A program made the position numbers and the translations under genes. This document shows, one piece after another, positions 26,401-39,344 of a stretch of DNA of 64,000 bases; positions within the stretch are counted from its first letter, which is position 1, and each line of letters opens with the position of its first letter. Source of the stretch: Limnoperna fortunei (Eukaryota > Mollusca > Bivalvia > Mytilida > Modiolidae); the NCBI GenBank assembly GCA_944474755.1, contig OX104119.1:4885075-4949074 (forward strand). Direction: 5' to 3'. Below the pieces are notes generated by a model that searched no databases, was not told the DNA's origin, and saw nothing but the letters and a program-made list of their open reading frames with translations.

Positions 26401-27799
26401 TTTGTATATCCCGGAGACTTAAGTCTTGGTGTAGTCTGTGTATATCCCTGTGAGTTCAGTCTTTGTGTTGCATATGTATATCCCGGAGAGTTCAGTCTTT
26501 GTGTTGCATATGTATATCCCGCAGAGTTCAGTCTTGGTGTTGCATATGTATATCCCGGAGAGTTCAGTCTTGGTGTAGTCTGTGTATATCCCGGAGAGTT
26601 CAGTCTTTGTGTTGCATATGTATATCCCGCAGAGTTCAGTCTTGGTGTTGCATATGTATATCCCGCATAGTTCAGTCTTGGTGTTGTCTGAGTATATCCC
26701 TCATAGTTCAGTCTTGGCGTTGTCTGTGTATATCCCCCAGAGTTCAGTCTTGGTGTTGCATATGTATATCCCGGAGAGTCAGTCTTTGTGTTGTCTGTGT
26801 ATATAACGGAGAGTTCAGTCTTGGTGTTACATATGTATATCCCGGAGAGTTCAGTCTTGGTGTTGCATATGTATATCCCGGAGAGTTCAGTCTTGGTGTT
26901 GTCTATGTATATCACGGGGAGTTCATTGTTGGTGTTGTCTGTGTATACCCGGGAGAGTTCAGTCTTGGTGTTGTCTGTGTATATCCCGGAGAGTTCAGTC
27001 TTGGTGTTACATATGTATATCCGGGAGAGTTCAGTCGTGGTGTTGCATATTTATATCCCGGAGAGTTCAGTCTTGGTGTTGTCTGTGTATATCCCGGAGA
27101 GTTCTGTCTAGGTGTTACATATGTATATCCCGGAGTGTTCAGTCTTGGTGTTGCATATGTATATCCCGGAGATTTCAGTCTTGTTGTTGTCTATGTATAT
27201 CACGGAGTGTTCAGTCTTGGTGTTGTCTGTATATATCCAGAAGAGTTCAGTCGTGCTGTTGCATATGTATATCCCGGAGAGTTCAGTCTTGGTGTTGTCT
27301 GTGTATATCCTGGAGAGTTCAGTCTTGGTGTTGTCTGTGGATATCTCGGAGAGTTCAGTCTTGGTGTTGCATATGTATATCCCGGAGAGTTCAGTCTTGG
27401 TGTTGTCTGTGTATATCCCGCAGAGTTCAGTCTTGGTGTTGCATATGTATATTCCGGAGAGTTCAGTCTTGGTGTTGTCTGTGTATATCCCGCAGAGTTC
27501 AGTTTTGGTGTTGCATATGTATATCCCGGAGAGTTCAGTCTTGGTGTTGCATATGTATATCCCGGAGAGTTTAGTCTTGGTGTTGTCTGTGTATATCCCG
27601 GAGAGTTCTGTCTTGGTGTTGCATATGTATATCCGGGAGAGTTCAGTCTTGGTGTTGTCTGTGTATATCCGGGAGAGTTCAGTCTTGGTGTTGTCTGTGT
27701 ATATCCGGGAGAGTTCAGTCTTGGTGTTGCATATGTATATCCCGAAGAGTTCAGTCTTGGTGTTGTCTGTGTATATCCCGCAGAGTTCAGTCTTGGTGT

Positions 27800-29630
27800 T
27801 GCATATGTATATCCCGGAGAGTTTAGTCTTGGTGTTGCATATGTATATCCCGGAGAATTCAGTCTTGGTGTTGTCTGTGTATATCCCGGAGAGTTCAGTC
27901 TTGGTGTTGTCTATGTATATCCCGCAGAGTTCAGTCTTGGTGTTGCATATGTATATCCCGGATAGTTCAGTCTTGGTGTTGTCTGTGTATATCCCGCAGA
28001 GTTCAGTCTTGGTGTTGTCTGTGTATATCCCGCAGAGTTCAGTCTTGGTGTTGCATATGGTTATCCCGCATAGTTCAGTCTTGGTGTTGTGTGTGTATAT
28101 CCCTCATAGTTCAGTCTTGGTGTTGTCTGTGTATATCCCGCAGAGTTCAGTCTTGGTGTTGCATATGTATATCCCGGAGAGTCAGTCTTGGTGTTGTCTG
28201 TGTATATCCCGGAGAGTTCAGTCTTGGTGTTACATATGTATATCCCGGAGAGTTCAGTCTTGGTGTTGCATATGTATATCCCGGAGAGTTCAGTCTTGTT
28301 GTTGTCTATGTATATCCCACAGAGTTCAGTCTTGGTGTTGTCTGTGTATATCCCGGAGAGTTCAGTCTTGTTGTTGGTGTATATCCCGGAGAGTTCAGTC
28401 TTGGGTTGTCTATGTATATCCCGGAGAGTTCAGTCTTGGTGTTGTCTGTGTATATCCGGGAGAGTTCAGTCTTGGTGTTGTCTGTGTATATCCCACAGAG
28501 TTCAGTCTTGGTGTTGTCTATGTATATCCCGGAGAGTTCAGTGTTGGTGTTGTCTGTGTATATCCGGGAGTGTTCAGTCTTGGTGTTGTCTGTGTATATC
28601 CGGAAGAGTTCAGTCTTGGTGTTGTCTGTGTATATCCCACAGAGTTCAGTCTTGGTGTTGCATATGTATATCCGGGAGAGTTCAGTCTTGGTGTTGCATA
28701 TGTATATCCCGGAGAGTTCAGTCTTGGTGTTGCATATGTATATCCCGGAATGTTCAGTCTTGGTGTTGTCTGGGTATATCCCGGAGAGTTCAGTCTTGGT
28801 GTTGCATATGTATATCCCGGAGAGTTCAGTCTTGGTGTTGTCTGTGTATATCCCGCAGAGTTCAGTCTTGGTGTTGCATATGTATATCCCGGAGCGTTCA
28901 GACTTGGTGTTGCATATGTATATCCCGGAGAGTTCAGTCTTGGTGTTGTCTGTGTATATCCCGGAGAGTTCAGTCTTTGTGTTGCATATGTATATCCCGG
29001 AGAGTTCAGTCTTGGTGTTGTCTGTGTATATCCCGCAGAGTTCAGTCTTGGTGTTGCATATGTATATCCCGGAGAGTTCAGTCTTGGTGTTGCATATGTA
29101 TATCCCGGAGTGTTCAGTCTTGGTGTTGTCTGTGTATATCCCGGAGAGTTCAGTCGTGGTGTTGTCTATGTATATCCCGCAGAGTTCAGTCTTGGTGTTG
29201 TATATGTATATCCCGGAGAGTTCAGTCTTGGTGTTGTCTGTGTATATCCCGGAGAGTTCAGTCATGGTTTTGTCTGTGTATATCCGGGAGAGTTCTGTCT
29301 TGGTGTTGCATATGTATATTCCGGAGAGTTCAGTCTTGGTGTTGTCTGTGTATATCCCGCAGAATTCAGTCTTGGTGTTGCATATGTATATCCGGGAGAG
29401 TTCAGTCTTGGTGTTGTCTGTGTATATCCCGCAGAGTTCAGTCTTGGTGTTGCATATGTATATCCGGGAGATTTCAGTCTTGGTGTTGCATATGTATATC
29501 CGGGAGAGTTCAGTCTTGGTGTTGCATATGTATATCCCGGAGAGTTCAGTCTTGGTGTTGTCTGAATATATCTCGGAGAGTTCAGTCTTGTTGTTGCATA
29601 TATATATCCCGGAGAGTTCAGTCTTGGTGT
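27800..29630 (+). repeat. 1,831-bp tandem duplication, left copy
   Basis: This copy matches 29631-31461 at a constant offset of 1,831 bp (51 x 36 - 5). One 33-bp and two 35-bp units explain the -5. In the stretches I compared, the only difference was C at 29214 versus T at 31045. The boundaries are approximate to about one monomer, because the junction lies within the repeat. Confidence 0.88.
28360..28427 (+). repeat. Adjacent 33-bp and 35-bp monomers
   Basis: The unit at 28360-28392 has lost three bases around the switch (TTGTTGTTGGTGTATATCC). The next, 28393-28427, has lost one base (CTTGGGTTGTC). The pair recurs at 30191-30258. In the homologous region near 23.66 kb the units have normal length, so these deletions postdate the split between those copies. 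Confidence 0.9.
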
Positions 29631-31461
29631 TGCATATGTATATCCCGGAGAGTTTAGTCTTGGTGTTGCATATGTATATCCCGGAGAATTCAGTCTTGGT
29701 GTTGTCTGTGTATATCCCGGAGAGTTCAGTCTTGGTGTTGTCTATGTATATCCCGCAGAGTTCAGTCTTGGTGTTGCATATGTATATCCCGGATAGTTCA
29801 GTCTTGGTGTTGTCTGTGTATATCCCGCAGAGTTCAGTCTTGGTGTTGTCTGTGTATATCCCGCAGAGTTCAGTCTTGGTGTTGCATATGGTTATCCCGC
29901 ATAGTTCAGTCTTGGTGTTGTGTGTGTATATCCCTCATAGTTCAGTCTTGGTGTTGTCTGTGTATATCCCGCAGAGTTCAGTCTTGGTGTTGCATATGTA
30001 TATCCCGGAGAGTCAGTCTTGGTGTTGTCTGTGTATATCCCGGAGAGTTCAGTCTTGGTGTTACATATGTATATCCCGGAGAGTTCAGTCTTGGTGTTGC
30101 ATATGTATATCCCGGAGAGTTCAGTCTTGTTGTTGTCTATGTATATCCCACAGAGTTCAGTCTTGGTGTTGTCTGTGTATATCCCGGAGAGTTCAGTCTT
30201 GTTGTTGGTGTATATCCCGGAGAGTTCAGTCTTGGGTTGTCTATGTATATCCCGGAGAGTTCAGTCTTGGTGTTGTCTGTGTATATCCGGGAGAGTTCAG
30301 TCTTGGTGTTGTCTGTGTATATCCCACAGAGTTCAGTCTTGGTGTTGTCTATGTATATCCCGGAGAGTTCAGTGTTGGTGTTGTCTGTGTATATCCGGGA
30401 GTGTTCAGTCTTGGTGTTGTCTGTGTATATCCGGAAGAGTTCAGTCTTGGTGTTGTCTGTGTATATCCCACAGAGTTCAGTCTTGGTGTTGCATATGTAT
30501 ATCCGGGAGAGTTCAGTCTTGGTGTTGCATATGTATATCCCGGAGAGTTCAGTCTTGGTGTTGCATATGTATATCCCGGAATGTTCAGTCTTGGTGTTGT
30601 CTGGGTATATCCCGGAGAGTTCAGTCTTGGTGTTGCATATGTATATCCCGGAGAGTTCAGTCTTGGTGTTGTCTGTGTATATCCCGCAGAGTTCAGTCTT
30701 GGTGTTGCATATGTATATCCCGGAGCGTTCAGACTTGGTGTTGCATATGTATATCCCGGAGAGTTCAGTCTTGGTGTTGTCTGTGTATATCCCGGAGAGT
30801 TCAGTCTTTGTGTTGCATATGTATATCCCGGAGAGTTCAGTCTTGGTGTTGTCTGTGTATATCCCGCAGAGTTCAGTCTTGGTGTTGCATATGTATATCC
30901 CGGAGAGTTCAGTCTTGGTGTTGCATATGTATATCCCGGAGTGTTCAGTCTTGGTGTTGTCTGTGTATATCCCGGAGAGTTCAGTCGTGGTGTTGTCTAT
31001 GTATATCCCGCAGAGTTCAGTCTTGGTGTTGTATATGTATATCCTGGAGAGTTCAGTCTTGGTGTTGTCTGTGTATATCCCGGAGAGTTCAGTCATGGTT
31101 TTGTCTGTGTATATCCGGGAGAGTTCTGTCTTGGTGTTGCATATGTATATTCCGGAGAGTTCAGTCTTGGTGTTGTCTGTGTATATCCCGCAGAATTCAG
31201 TCTTGGTGTTGCATATGTATATCCGGGAGAGTTCAGTCTTGGTGTTGTCTGTGTATATCCCGCAGAGTTCAGTCTTGGTGTTGCATATGTATATCCGGGA
31301 GATTTCAGTCTTGGTGTTGCATATGTATATCCGGGAGAGTTCAGTCTTGGTGTTGCATATGTATATCCCGGAGAGTTCAGTCTTGGTGTTGTCTGAATAT
31401 ATCTCGGAGAGTTCAGTCTTGTTGTTGCATATATATATCCCGGAGAGTTCAGTCTTGGTGT
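29631..31461 (+). repeat. 1,831-bp tandem duplication, right copy
   Basis: This is the direct downstream neighbour of the left copy, with all the same landmark units: GGTTATCCC, GTGTGTGTATATCCCTC, and the 33- and 35-bp units at 30191-30223 and 30224-30258. Past about 31.46 kb it continues instead into sequence matching 24.9 kb onward. This shows that the duplicated segment interrupts an older 24-26-kb-type module. Confidence 0.88.
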
Positions 31462-34159
31462 TGTCTGTGTATATCCCGGAGAGTTCAGTCTTGGTGTTGC
31501 ATATGTATATCCCGGAGAGTTCAGTCTTGGTGTTGTCTGTTTATATCCGGGAGAGTTCAGTCTTGGTGTTGCATATGTATATCCCGAAGAGTTCAGTCTT
31601 GGTGTTGTCTGTGTATATCCCGCAGAGTGCAGTCTTGGTGAGGCATATGTATATCCCGGAGAGTTCAGTCTTGGTGTTGCATATGTATATCACGGAGAAT
31701 TCAGTCTTGGTGTTGTCTGTGTATATCCCGGAGAGTTCAGTCTTTGTGTTGTCTATGTATATCCCGGAGAGTTCAGTCTTGGTGTTGTCTGTGTATATCC
31801 CGGAGAGTTCAGTCTTGGTGTTGCATATGTATATCTCGGAGAGTTCAGTCTTGGTGTTGTCTGTGTATATCCCGCAGAGTTCAGTCTTGGTGTTGCATAT
31901 GTATATCCCGGAGAGTTCAGTCTTGGTGTTGCATATGTATATCCCGGAGTGTTCAGTCTTGGTGTTGTCTGTGTATATCCCGGAGAGTTCAGTCGTGGTG
32001 TTGTCTGTGTATATCCGGGAGAGTTCTGTCTTGGTGTTGCATATGTATATCCCGGAGAGTTCAGTCTTGGTGTTGTCTGTGTATATCCCGCAGCATTCAG
32101 TCTTGGTGTTGCATATGTATATCCGGCAGAGTTCAGTCTTGGTGTTGTCTGTGTATATCCCGCAGCGTTCAGTCTTGGTGTTGCATATGTATATCCGGGA
32201 GAGTTCAGTCTTGGTGTTGCACATGTATATCCCGGAGTGTTCAGTCTTGGTGTTGTCTGTGTATATCCCGGAGAGTTCAGTCTTGGTGTAGTCTGTGTAT
32301 ATCCCGGAGAGTTCAGTCTTTTTGTTGCATATGTATATCCGGGAGAGTTCAGTCTTTGTGTTGCATATGTATATCCCGCAGAGTTCAGTCTTGGTGTTGC
32401 ATATGTATATCCCGCATAGTTCAGTCTTGGTGTTGTCTGTGTATATCCCTCATAGTTCAGTCTTGGTGTTGTCTGTGTATATCCCGCAGAGTTCAGTCTT
32501 GGTGTTGCATATGTATATCCCGGAGAGTCAGTCTTGGTGTTGTCTGTGTATAGCACGGAGAGTTAAGTCTTGGTGTTACATATGTATATCCCGGAGAGTT
32601 CAGTCTTGGTGTTGCATATGTATATCCCGGAGAGTTCAGTCTTGTTGTTGTCTATGTATATCACGGGGAGTTCATTGTTGGTGTTGTCTGTGTATATCCG
32701 GGAGAGTTCAGTCTTGGTGTTGTCTGTGTATATCCCGGAGAGTTCAGTCTTGGTTTTACATATGTATATCCGGGAGAGTTCAGTCGTGGTGTTGCATATT
32801 TATATCCCGGAGAGTTCAGTCTTGGTGTTGTCTGTGTATATCCCGGAGAGTTCTGTCTTGGTGTTACATATGTATATCCCGGAGTGTTCAGTCTTGGTGT
32901 TGCATATGTATATCCCGGAGATTTCAGTCTTGTTGTTGTCTATGTATATCACGGAGTGTTCAGTCTTGGTGTTGTCTGTGTATATCCGGAAGAGTTCAGT
33001 CTTGCTGTTGCATATGTATATCCCGGAGAGTTCAGTCTTGGTGTTGTCTGTGTATATCCTGGAGAGTTCAGTCTTGGTGTTGTCTGTAGATATCTCGGAG
33101 AGTTCAGTCTTGGTGTTGCATATGTATATCCCGGAGTGTTCAGTCTTGGTGTTGTCTGTGTATATCCCGCAGAGTTCAGTCTTGGTGTTGCATATGTATA
33201 TCCCGGAGAGTTCAGTCTTGGTGTTGTCTGTGTATATCCCGCAGAGTTCAGTTTTGGTGTTGCATATGTATATCCCGGAGAGTTCAGTCTTGGTGTTGCA
33301 TATGTATATCCCGGAGAGTTTAGTCTTGGTGTTGTCTGTGTATATCCCGGAGAGTTCTGTCTTGGTGTTGCATATGTATATCCGGGAGAGTTCAGTCTTG
33401 GTGTTGTCTGTGTATATCCGGGAGAGTTCAGTCTTGGTGTTGTCTGTGTATATCCGGGAGAGTTCAGTCTTGGTGTTGCATATGTATATCCCGAAGAGTT
33501 CAGTCTTGGTGTTGTCTGTGTATATCCCGCAGAGTTCAGTCTTGGTGTTGCATATGTATATCCCGGAGAGTTTAGTCTTGGTGTTGCATATGTATATCCT
33601 GGAGAATTCAGTCTTGGTGTTGTCTGTGTATATCCCGGAGAGTTCAGTCTTGGTGTTGTCTATGTATATCCCGCAGAGTTCAGTCTTGGTGTTGCATATG
33701 TATATCCCGGATAGTTCAGTCTTGGTGTTGTCTGTGTATATCCCGCAGAGTTCAGTCTTGGTGTTGTCTGTGTATATCCCGCAGAGTTCAGTCTTGGTGT
33801 TGCATATGTATATCCCGCAGAGTTCAGTCTTGGTGTTGCATATGTATATCCCGCATAGTTCAGTCTTTGTGTTGTGTGTGTATATCCCTCATAGTTCAGT
33901 CTTGGTGTTGTCTGTGTATATCCCGCAGAGATCAGTCTTGGTGTTGCATATGTATATCCCGGAGAGTCAGTCTTGGTGTTGTCTGTGTATATCCCTGAGA
34001 GTTCAGTCTTGGTGTTACATATGTATATCCCGGAGAGTTCAGTCTTGGTGTTGCATATGTATATCCCGGAGAGTTCAGTCTTGTTGTTGTCTATGTATAT
34101 CATGGGGAGTTCAGTCTTGGTTTTGTCTGTGTATATCCCGGAGAGTTCAGTCTTGGTGT

Positions 34160-36515
34160 TACATATGTATATCCCGGACAGTTCAATCTTGGTGTTGTCT
34201 GTGTATATCCCGCAGAGTTCAGTCTTGGTGTTTTCTGTGTATATCCCGCAGAGTTCAGTCTTAGTGTTGTCTGTGTATATCCGGGAGAGTTCAGTCTTCA
34301 TGTAGTCTGTGTATATCCCGGAGAGTTCAGTCTTGGTAATGTCTGTGTATATCCGGGAGAGTTCAGTCTTGGTGTTGTCTGTGTATATCCCGGATAGTTC
34401 AGTCTTGGTGTTGCATATGTATATCCCGGAGAGTTCAGTCTTGGTGATGTATGTGTATATCCCTCATAGTTCAGTCTTGGTGTTGTCTGTGTATATCCCG
34501 CAGAGTTCAGTCTTGGTGTTGCATTTGTATATCCCGGAGAGTCAGTCTTGGTGTTGTCTGTGTATATCCCGGAGAGTTCAGTCTTGGTGTTACATATGTA
34601 TATCCCGGAGAGTTCAGTCTTGGTGTTGCATATGTATATCCCGGAGAGTTCAGTCTTGTTGTTGTCTATGTATATCACGGGGAGTTCAGTGTTGGTGTTG
34701 TCTGTGTATATCCGGGAGAGTTCAGTCTTGTTGTTGTCTGTGTATATCCCGAAGAGTTCAGTCTTGGTGTTACATATGTATATCCGGGAGAGTTCAGTCG
34801 TGGTGTTGTCTGTGTTAAATCCTGGAGAGTTTAGTCTTGGTGTTGTCTGTGTATATCCCGGAGAGTTCTGTCTTGGTGTTGCATATGTATATCCGGGAGT
34901 GTTCAGTCTTGCTGTTGTCTGTGTATATCCGGAAGAGTTCAGTCTTGGTGTTGTCTGTGCATATCCCGGAGAGTTCAGTCTTGGTGTTACATATGTATAT
35001 CCGGGAGAGTTCAGTCGTGGTGTTGCATATTTATATCCCGGAGAGTTCAGTCTTGGTGTTGTCTGTGTATATCCCGGAGAGTTCTGTCTTGGTGTTACAT
35101 ATGTATATCCCGGAGTGTTCAGTCTTGGTGTTGCATATGTATATCCCGGAGATTTCAGTCTTGTTGTTGTCTATGTATATCACGGAGAGTTCAGTCTTGG
35201 TGTTGTCTGTGTATATCCGGGAGAGTTCAGTCTTGCTGTTGTCTGTGTATATCCGGAAGAGTTCAGTCTTGGTGTTGTCTGTGCATATCCCGGAGAGTTC
35301 AGTCTTGGTGTTACATATGTATATCCGGGAGAGTTCAGTCGTGGTGTTGCATATTTATATCCCGGAGAGTTCAGTCTTGGTGTTGTCTGTGTATATCCCG
35401 GAGAGTTCTGTCTTGGTGTTACATATGTATATCCCGGAGTGTTCAGTCTTGGTGTTGCATATGTATATCCCGAAGATTTCAGTCTTGTTGTTGTCTATGT
35501 ATATCACGGAGAGTTCAGTCTTGGTGTTGTCTGTGTATATCCGGAAGAGTTCAGTCTTGATGTTGCATATGTATATCCCGGAGAGTTCAGTCTTGGTGTT
35601 GTCTGTGTTAAATCCTGGAGAGTTTAGTCTTGGTGTTGTCTGTGTATATCCCGGAGAGTTCTGTCTTGGTGTTGCATATGTATATCCGGGAGAGTTCAGT
35701 CTTGGTGTTGTTTGTGTATATCCGGGAGAGTTCAGTCTTGGTGTTGTCTGTGTATATCCGGGAGAGTTCAGTCTTGGTGTTGCATATGTATATCCCGAAG
35801 AGTTCAGTCTTGGTGTTGTCTGTGTATATCCCGCAGAGTTCAGTCTTGGTGTTGCATATGTATATCCCGGAGAGTTTAGTCTTGGTGTTGCATATGTATA
35901 TCCCGGAGAATTCAGTCTTGGTGTTGTCTATGTATATCCCGGAGAGTTCAGTCTTGGTGTTGTCTATGTATATCCCGCAGAGTTCAGTCTTGGTGTTGCA
36001 TATGTATATCCCGGACAGTTCAATCTTGGTGTTGTCTGTGTATATCCCGCAGAGTTCAGTCTTGGTGTTTTCTGTGTATATCCCGCAGAGTTCAGTCTTA
36101 GTGTTGTCTGTGTATATCCGGGAGAGTTCAGTCTTCATGTAGTCTGTGTATATCCCGGAGAGTTCAGTCTTGGTAATGTCTGTGTATATCCGGGAGAGTT
36201 CAGTCTTGGTGTTGTCTGTGTATATCCCGGATAGTTCAGTCTTGGTGTTGCATATGTATATCCCGGAGAGTTCAGTCTTGGTGATGTATGTGTATATCCC
36301 TCATAGTTCAGTCTTGGTGTTGTCTGTGTATATCCCGCAGAGTTCAGTCTTGGTGTTGCATTTGTATATCCCGGAGAGTCAGTCTTGGTGTTGTCTGTGT
36401 ATATCCCGGAGAGTTCAGTCTTGGTGTTACATATGTATATCCCGGAGAGTTCAGTCTTGGTGTTGCATATGTATATCCCGGAGAGTTCAGTCTTGTTGTT
36501 GTCTATGTATATCCC
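34160..36515 (+). repeat. Region of nested short duplications
   Basis: 34.16-34.68 kb matches 36.0-36.51 kb at offset 1,837. Between them, a GTGTTAAATCCTGG unit (37 bp, +1) occurs near 34815 and 35608, 793 bp apart. A block around 34.94-35.25 kb repeats at offset 324 bp, exactly nine monomers (the GTGCATATCC unit ends at 34960 and 35284). The 1,837-bp offset is 51 x 36 + 1, as predicted from two +1 units and one -1 unit. Confidence 0.8.
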
Positions 36516-36734
36516 GCAGAGTTCAGTCTTGGTGTTACATATGTATATCCGGGAGAGTTCAGTCGTGGTGTTGCATATTTATATCCCGGAGAAATCAGTC
36601 TTGGTGTTGTCTGTGTATATCCCGGAGAGTTCAATCTTGGTGTTGCATATGTATATCCCGCAAAGTTCAGTCTTGGTGTTGCATATGTATATCCCGGAGA
36701 GTTCAGTCTTGGTGTTGCATATGTATATCCTGGA

Positions 36735-38069
36735 GTGGTTAGTCTTGGTGTTGTCTGTGTATATCCCGGAGAGTTCAGTCTTGGTGTTGTCTATGTATAT
36801 CCCGCAGAGTTCAGTCTTGGTGTTGTATATGTATATCCCGGAGAGTTCATTCTTGGTGTTGCATATTTATATCCCGGAGAGTTCAGTCTTGGTGTTGTCT
36901 GTGTATATCCCGCAGAGTTCAGTCTTGGTGTTGCATATGTATATCCCGGAGAGTTCAGTCTTGGTGTTGTCTGTGTGTATCCCACAGAGTTCAGTCTTGG
37001 TGTTGCATATGTATATCCGGGAGAGTTCAGTCTTGGTTTTGCATATGTATATCCCGGAGAGTTCAGTCTTGGTGTTGCATATGTATATCCCGGAATGTTC
37101 AGTCTTGGTGTTTTGTGTGTATATCCCGGAGAGTTCAGTCTTGGTGTTGCATATGTATATCCCGGAGAGTTCAGTCTTGGTGTTGTCTGTGTATATCCCG
37201 CAGAGTTCAGTCTTGGTGTTGCATATGTATATCCCGGAGAGTTTAGACTTGGTGTTGCATATGTATATCCCGGAGAGTTCAGTCTTGGTGTTGTCTGTGT
37301 ATATCCCGGAGAGTTCAGTCTTGGTGTTGCATATGTATATCCCGGAGAGTTCAGTCTTGGTGTTGCATATGTATATCCCGGAGAGTTCAGTCTTGGTGTT
37401 GTCTGTGTATATCCCGGAGAGTTCAGTCGTGGTGTTGTCTATGTATATCCCCCAGAGTTCAGTCTTGGTGTTGTATATGTATATCCCGGAGAGTTCAGTC
37501 TTGGTGTTGTCTGTGTATATCCCGCAGAGTTCAGTCTTGGTGTTGCATATGTATATCCCGGAGAGTTCAGTCTTGGTGTTGCATATGTATATCCCGGAGT
37601 GTTCAGTATTGGTGTTGTCTGTGTATATCCCGGAGAGTTCAGTCGTGGTGTTGTCTATGTATATCCCGCAGAGTTCAGTCTTGGTGTTGTATATGTATAT
37701 CCCGGAGAGTTCAGTCTTGGTGTTGTCTGTGTATATCCCGGAGAGTTCAGTCATGGTGTTGTCTGTGTATATCCCGGAGAGTTCTGTCTTGGTGTTGCAT
37801 ATGTATATCCCGGAGAGTTCAGTCTTGGTGTTGTCTGTGTATATCCCGCAGAATTCAGTCTTGGTGTTGCATATGTATATCCGGGAGAGTTCAGTCTTGG
37901 TGTTGTCTGTGTATATCCCGCAGAGTTCAGTCTTGGTGTTGCATATGTATATCCGGGAGAGTTCAGTCTTGGTGTTGCATATGTATATCCCGGAGAGTTC
38001 AGTCTTGGTGTTGCATATGTATATCCCGGAGAGTTCAGTCTTGGTGTTGTCTGAGTATATCTCGGAGAG
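36735..38069 (+). repeat. Distant copy of the 19.7-20.9-kb module
   Basis: This segment begins with the same GTGGTTAG unit as 19721 and 21197 and follows the same series of landmark units, including CCCGGAATG at 37089 and TATATCTCGG near 38060. Whole monomers have been added relative to the 20-kb copy around 37.4-37.6 kb. The left flank, 36.38-36.5 kb, belongs instead to the 34.5-kb type, so 36.5-36.7 kb is a module junction. Confidence 0.75.
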
Positions 38070-39344
38070 TTCAGTCTTGTTGTTGCATATGTATATCCCG
38101 GAGAGTTCAGTCTTGGTGTTGTCTGTGTATATCCCGGAGAGTTCAGTCTTGATGTTGCATATGTATATCCCGGAGAGTTCAGTCTTGGTGTTGTCTGTGT
38201 ATATCCGGGAGAGTTCAGTCTTGGTGTTTCATATGTATATCCCGAAGAGTTCAGTCTTGGTGTTGTCTGTGTATATCCCGCAGAGTGCAGTCTTGGTGTT
38301 GCATATGTATATCCCGGAGAGTTCAGTCTTGGTGTTGCATATGTATATCCCGGAGAATTCAGTCTTGGTGTTGTCTGTGTATATCCCGGAGAGTTCAGTC
38401 TTTGTGTTGTATATGTATATCCCGCAGAGTTCAGTCGTGGTGTTGCATATGTATATCCGGATTGTTCAGTCTTGGTGTTGTCTGTGCATATCCCGCAGAG
38501 TTCAGTCTTGGTGTTGTCTGTGTATATCCCGCAGAGTTCAGACTTACTGTTGTCTGTGTATATCCGGGAGAGTTCAGTCTTGGTAATGTCTGTGTATATC
38601 CGGGAGAGTTCAGTCTTGGTGTTGTCTGTGTATATCCCGGAGAGTTCAGACTTGGTGTTGCATATGTATCTCCCGGAGAGTTCAGTCTTGGTGTTGTCTG
38701 TGTATATCCCGGAGAGTTCAGTCTTGGTGTTGCATATGTATATCCCGCAGAGTTCAGTCTTGGTGTTGCATATGTATATCCCGGAGAGTTCAGTCTTGGT
38801 GTTGCATATGTGTATCCGGGAGAGTTCAGTCTTGGTGTTGTCTTTGTATATCCCGCAGCGTTCAGTCTTGGTGTTGCATATGTATATCCGGGATAGTTCA
38901 GACATGGTGTTGCATATGTATATCCCGGAGAGTTCAGTCTTGGTGTTGTCTATGTATATCCCGCAGAGTTCAGTCTTGGTGTTGTATATGTATATCCCGG
39001 AGACTACAGTCTTGGTGTTGCATTTGTATATCCGGGAGAGTATAGTTTTGGTGTTGTCTGTGTATATTCCGCAGAGTTCAGTCTTGGTGTTGCATATGTA
39101 TATCCGGGAGAGTTCAGTCTTGGTGTTGTCGGTGTATATCCGGGAGAGTTCTGTCTTGGTGTTGCATATGTATATCCCGAATAGTTCAGTCTTGGTGATG
39201 TCTGTGTATATCCTGCAGAGTTCAGTCTTGGTGTTGCATATGTATATCCCGCAGAGTTCAGTCTTGGTGTTGCATATGTATATCCCGGAGAGTTCAGTCT
39301 TGGTGTTGCATATGTATATCCGGGAGAGTTCAGTCTTGGTGTTG
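38050..39344 (+). repeat. 1,295-bp tandem duplication, left copy
   Basis: This copy matches 39345-40645 at a constant offset of 1,295 bp (36 x 36 - 1). The single missing base corresponds to the short CCGGATTGTTCAG unit near 38457. Shared landmarks include GTGCATATCCCGC, GACTACAG at 39002 and 40297, GAGTATAGTTTTGG and GTCGGTGTATATCC. Small differences exist, for example GTGTATCCGGG versus GTATATCCGGG near 38.81/40.10 kb. Confidence 0.86.
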
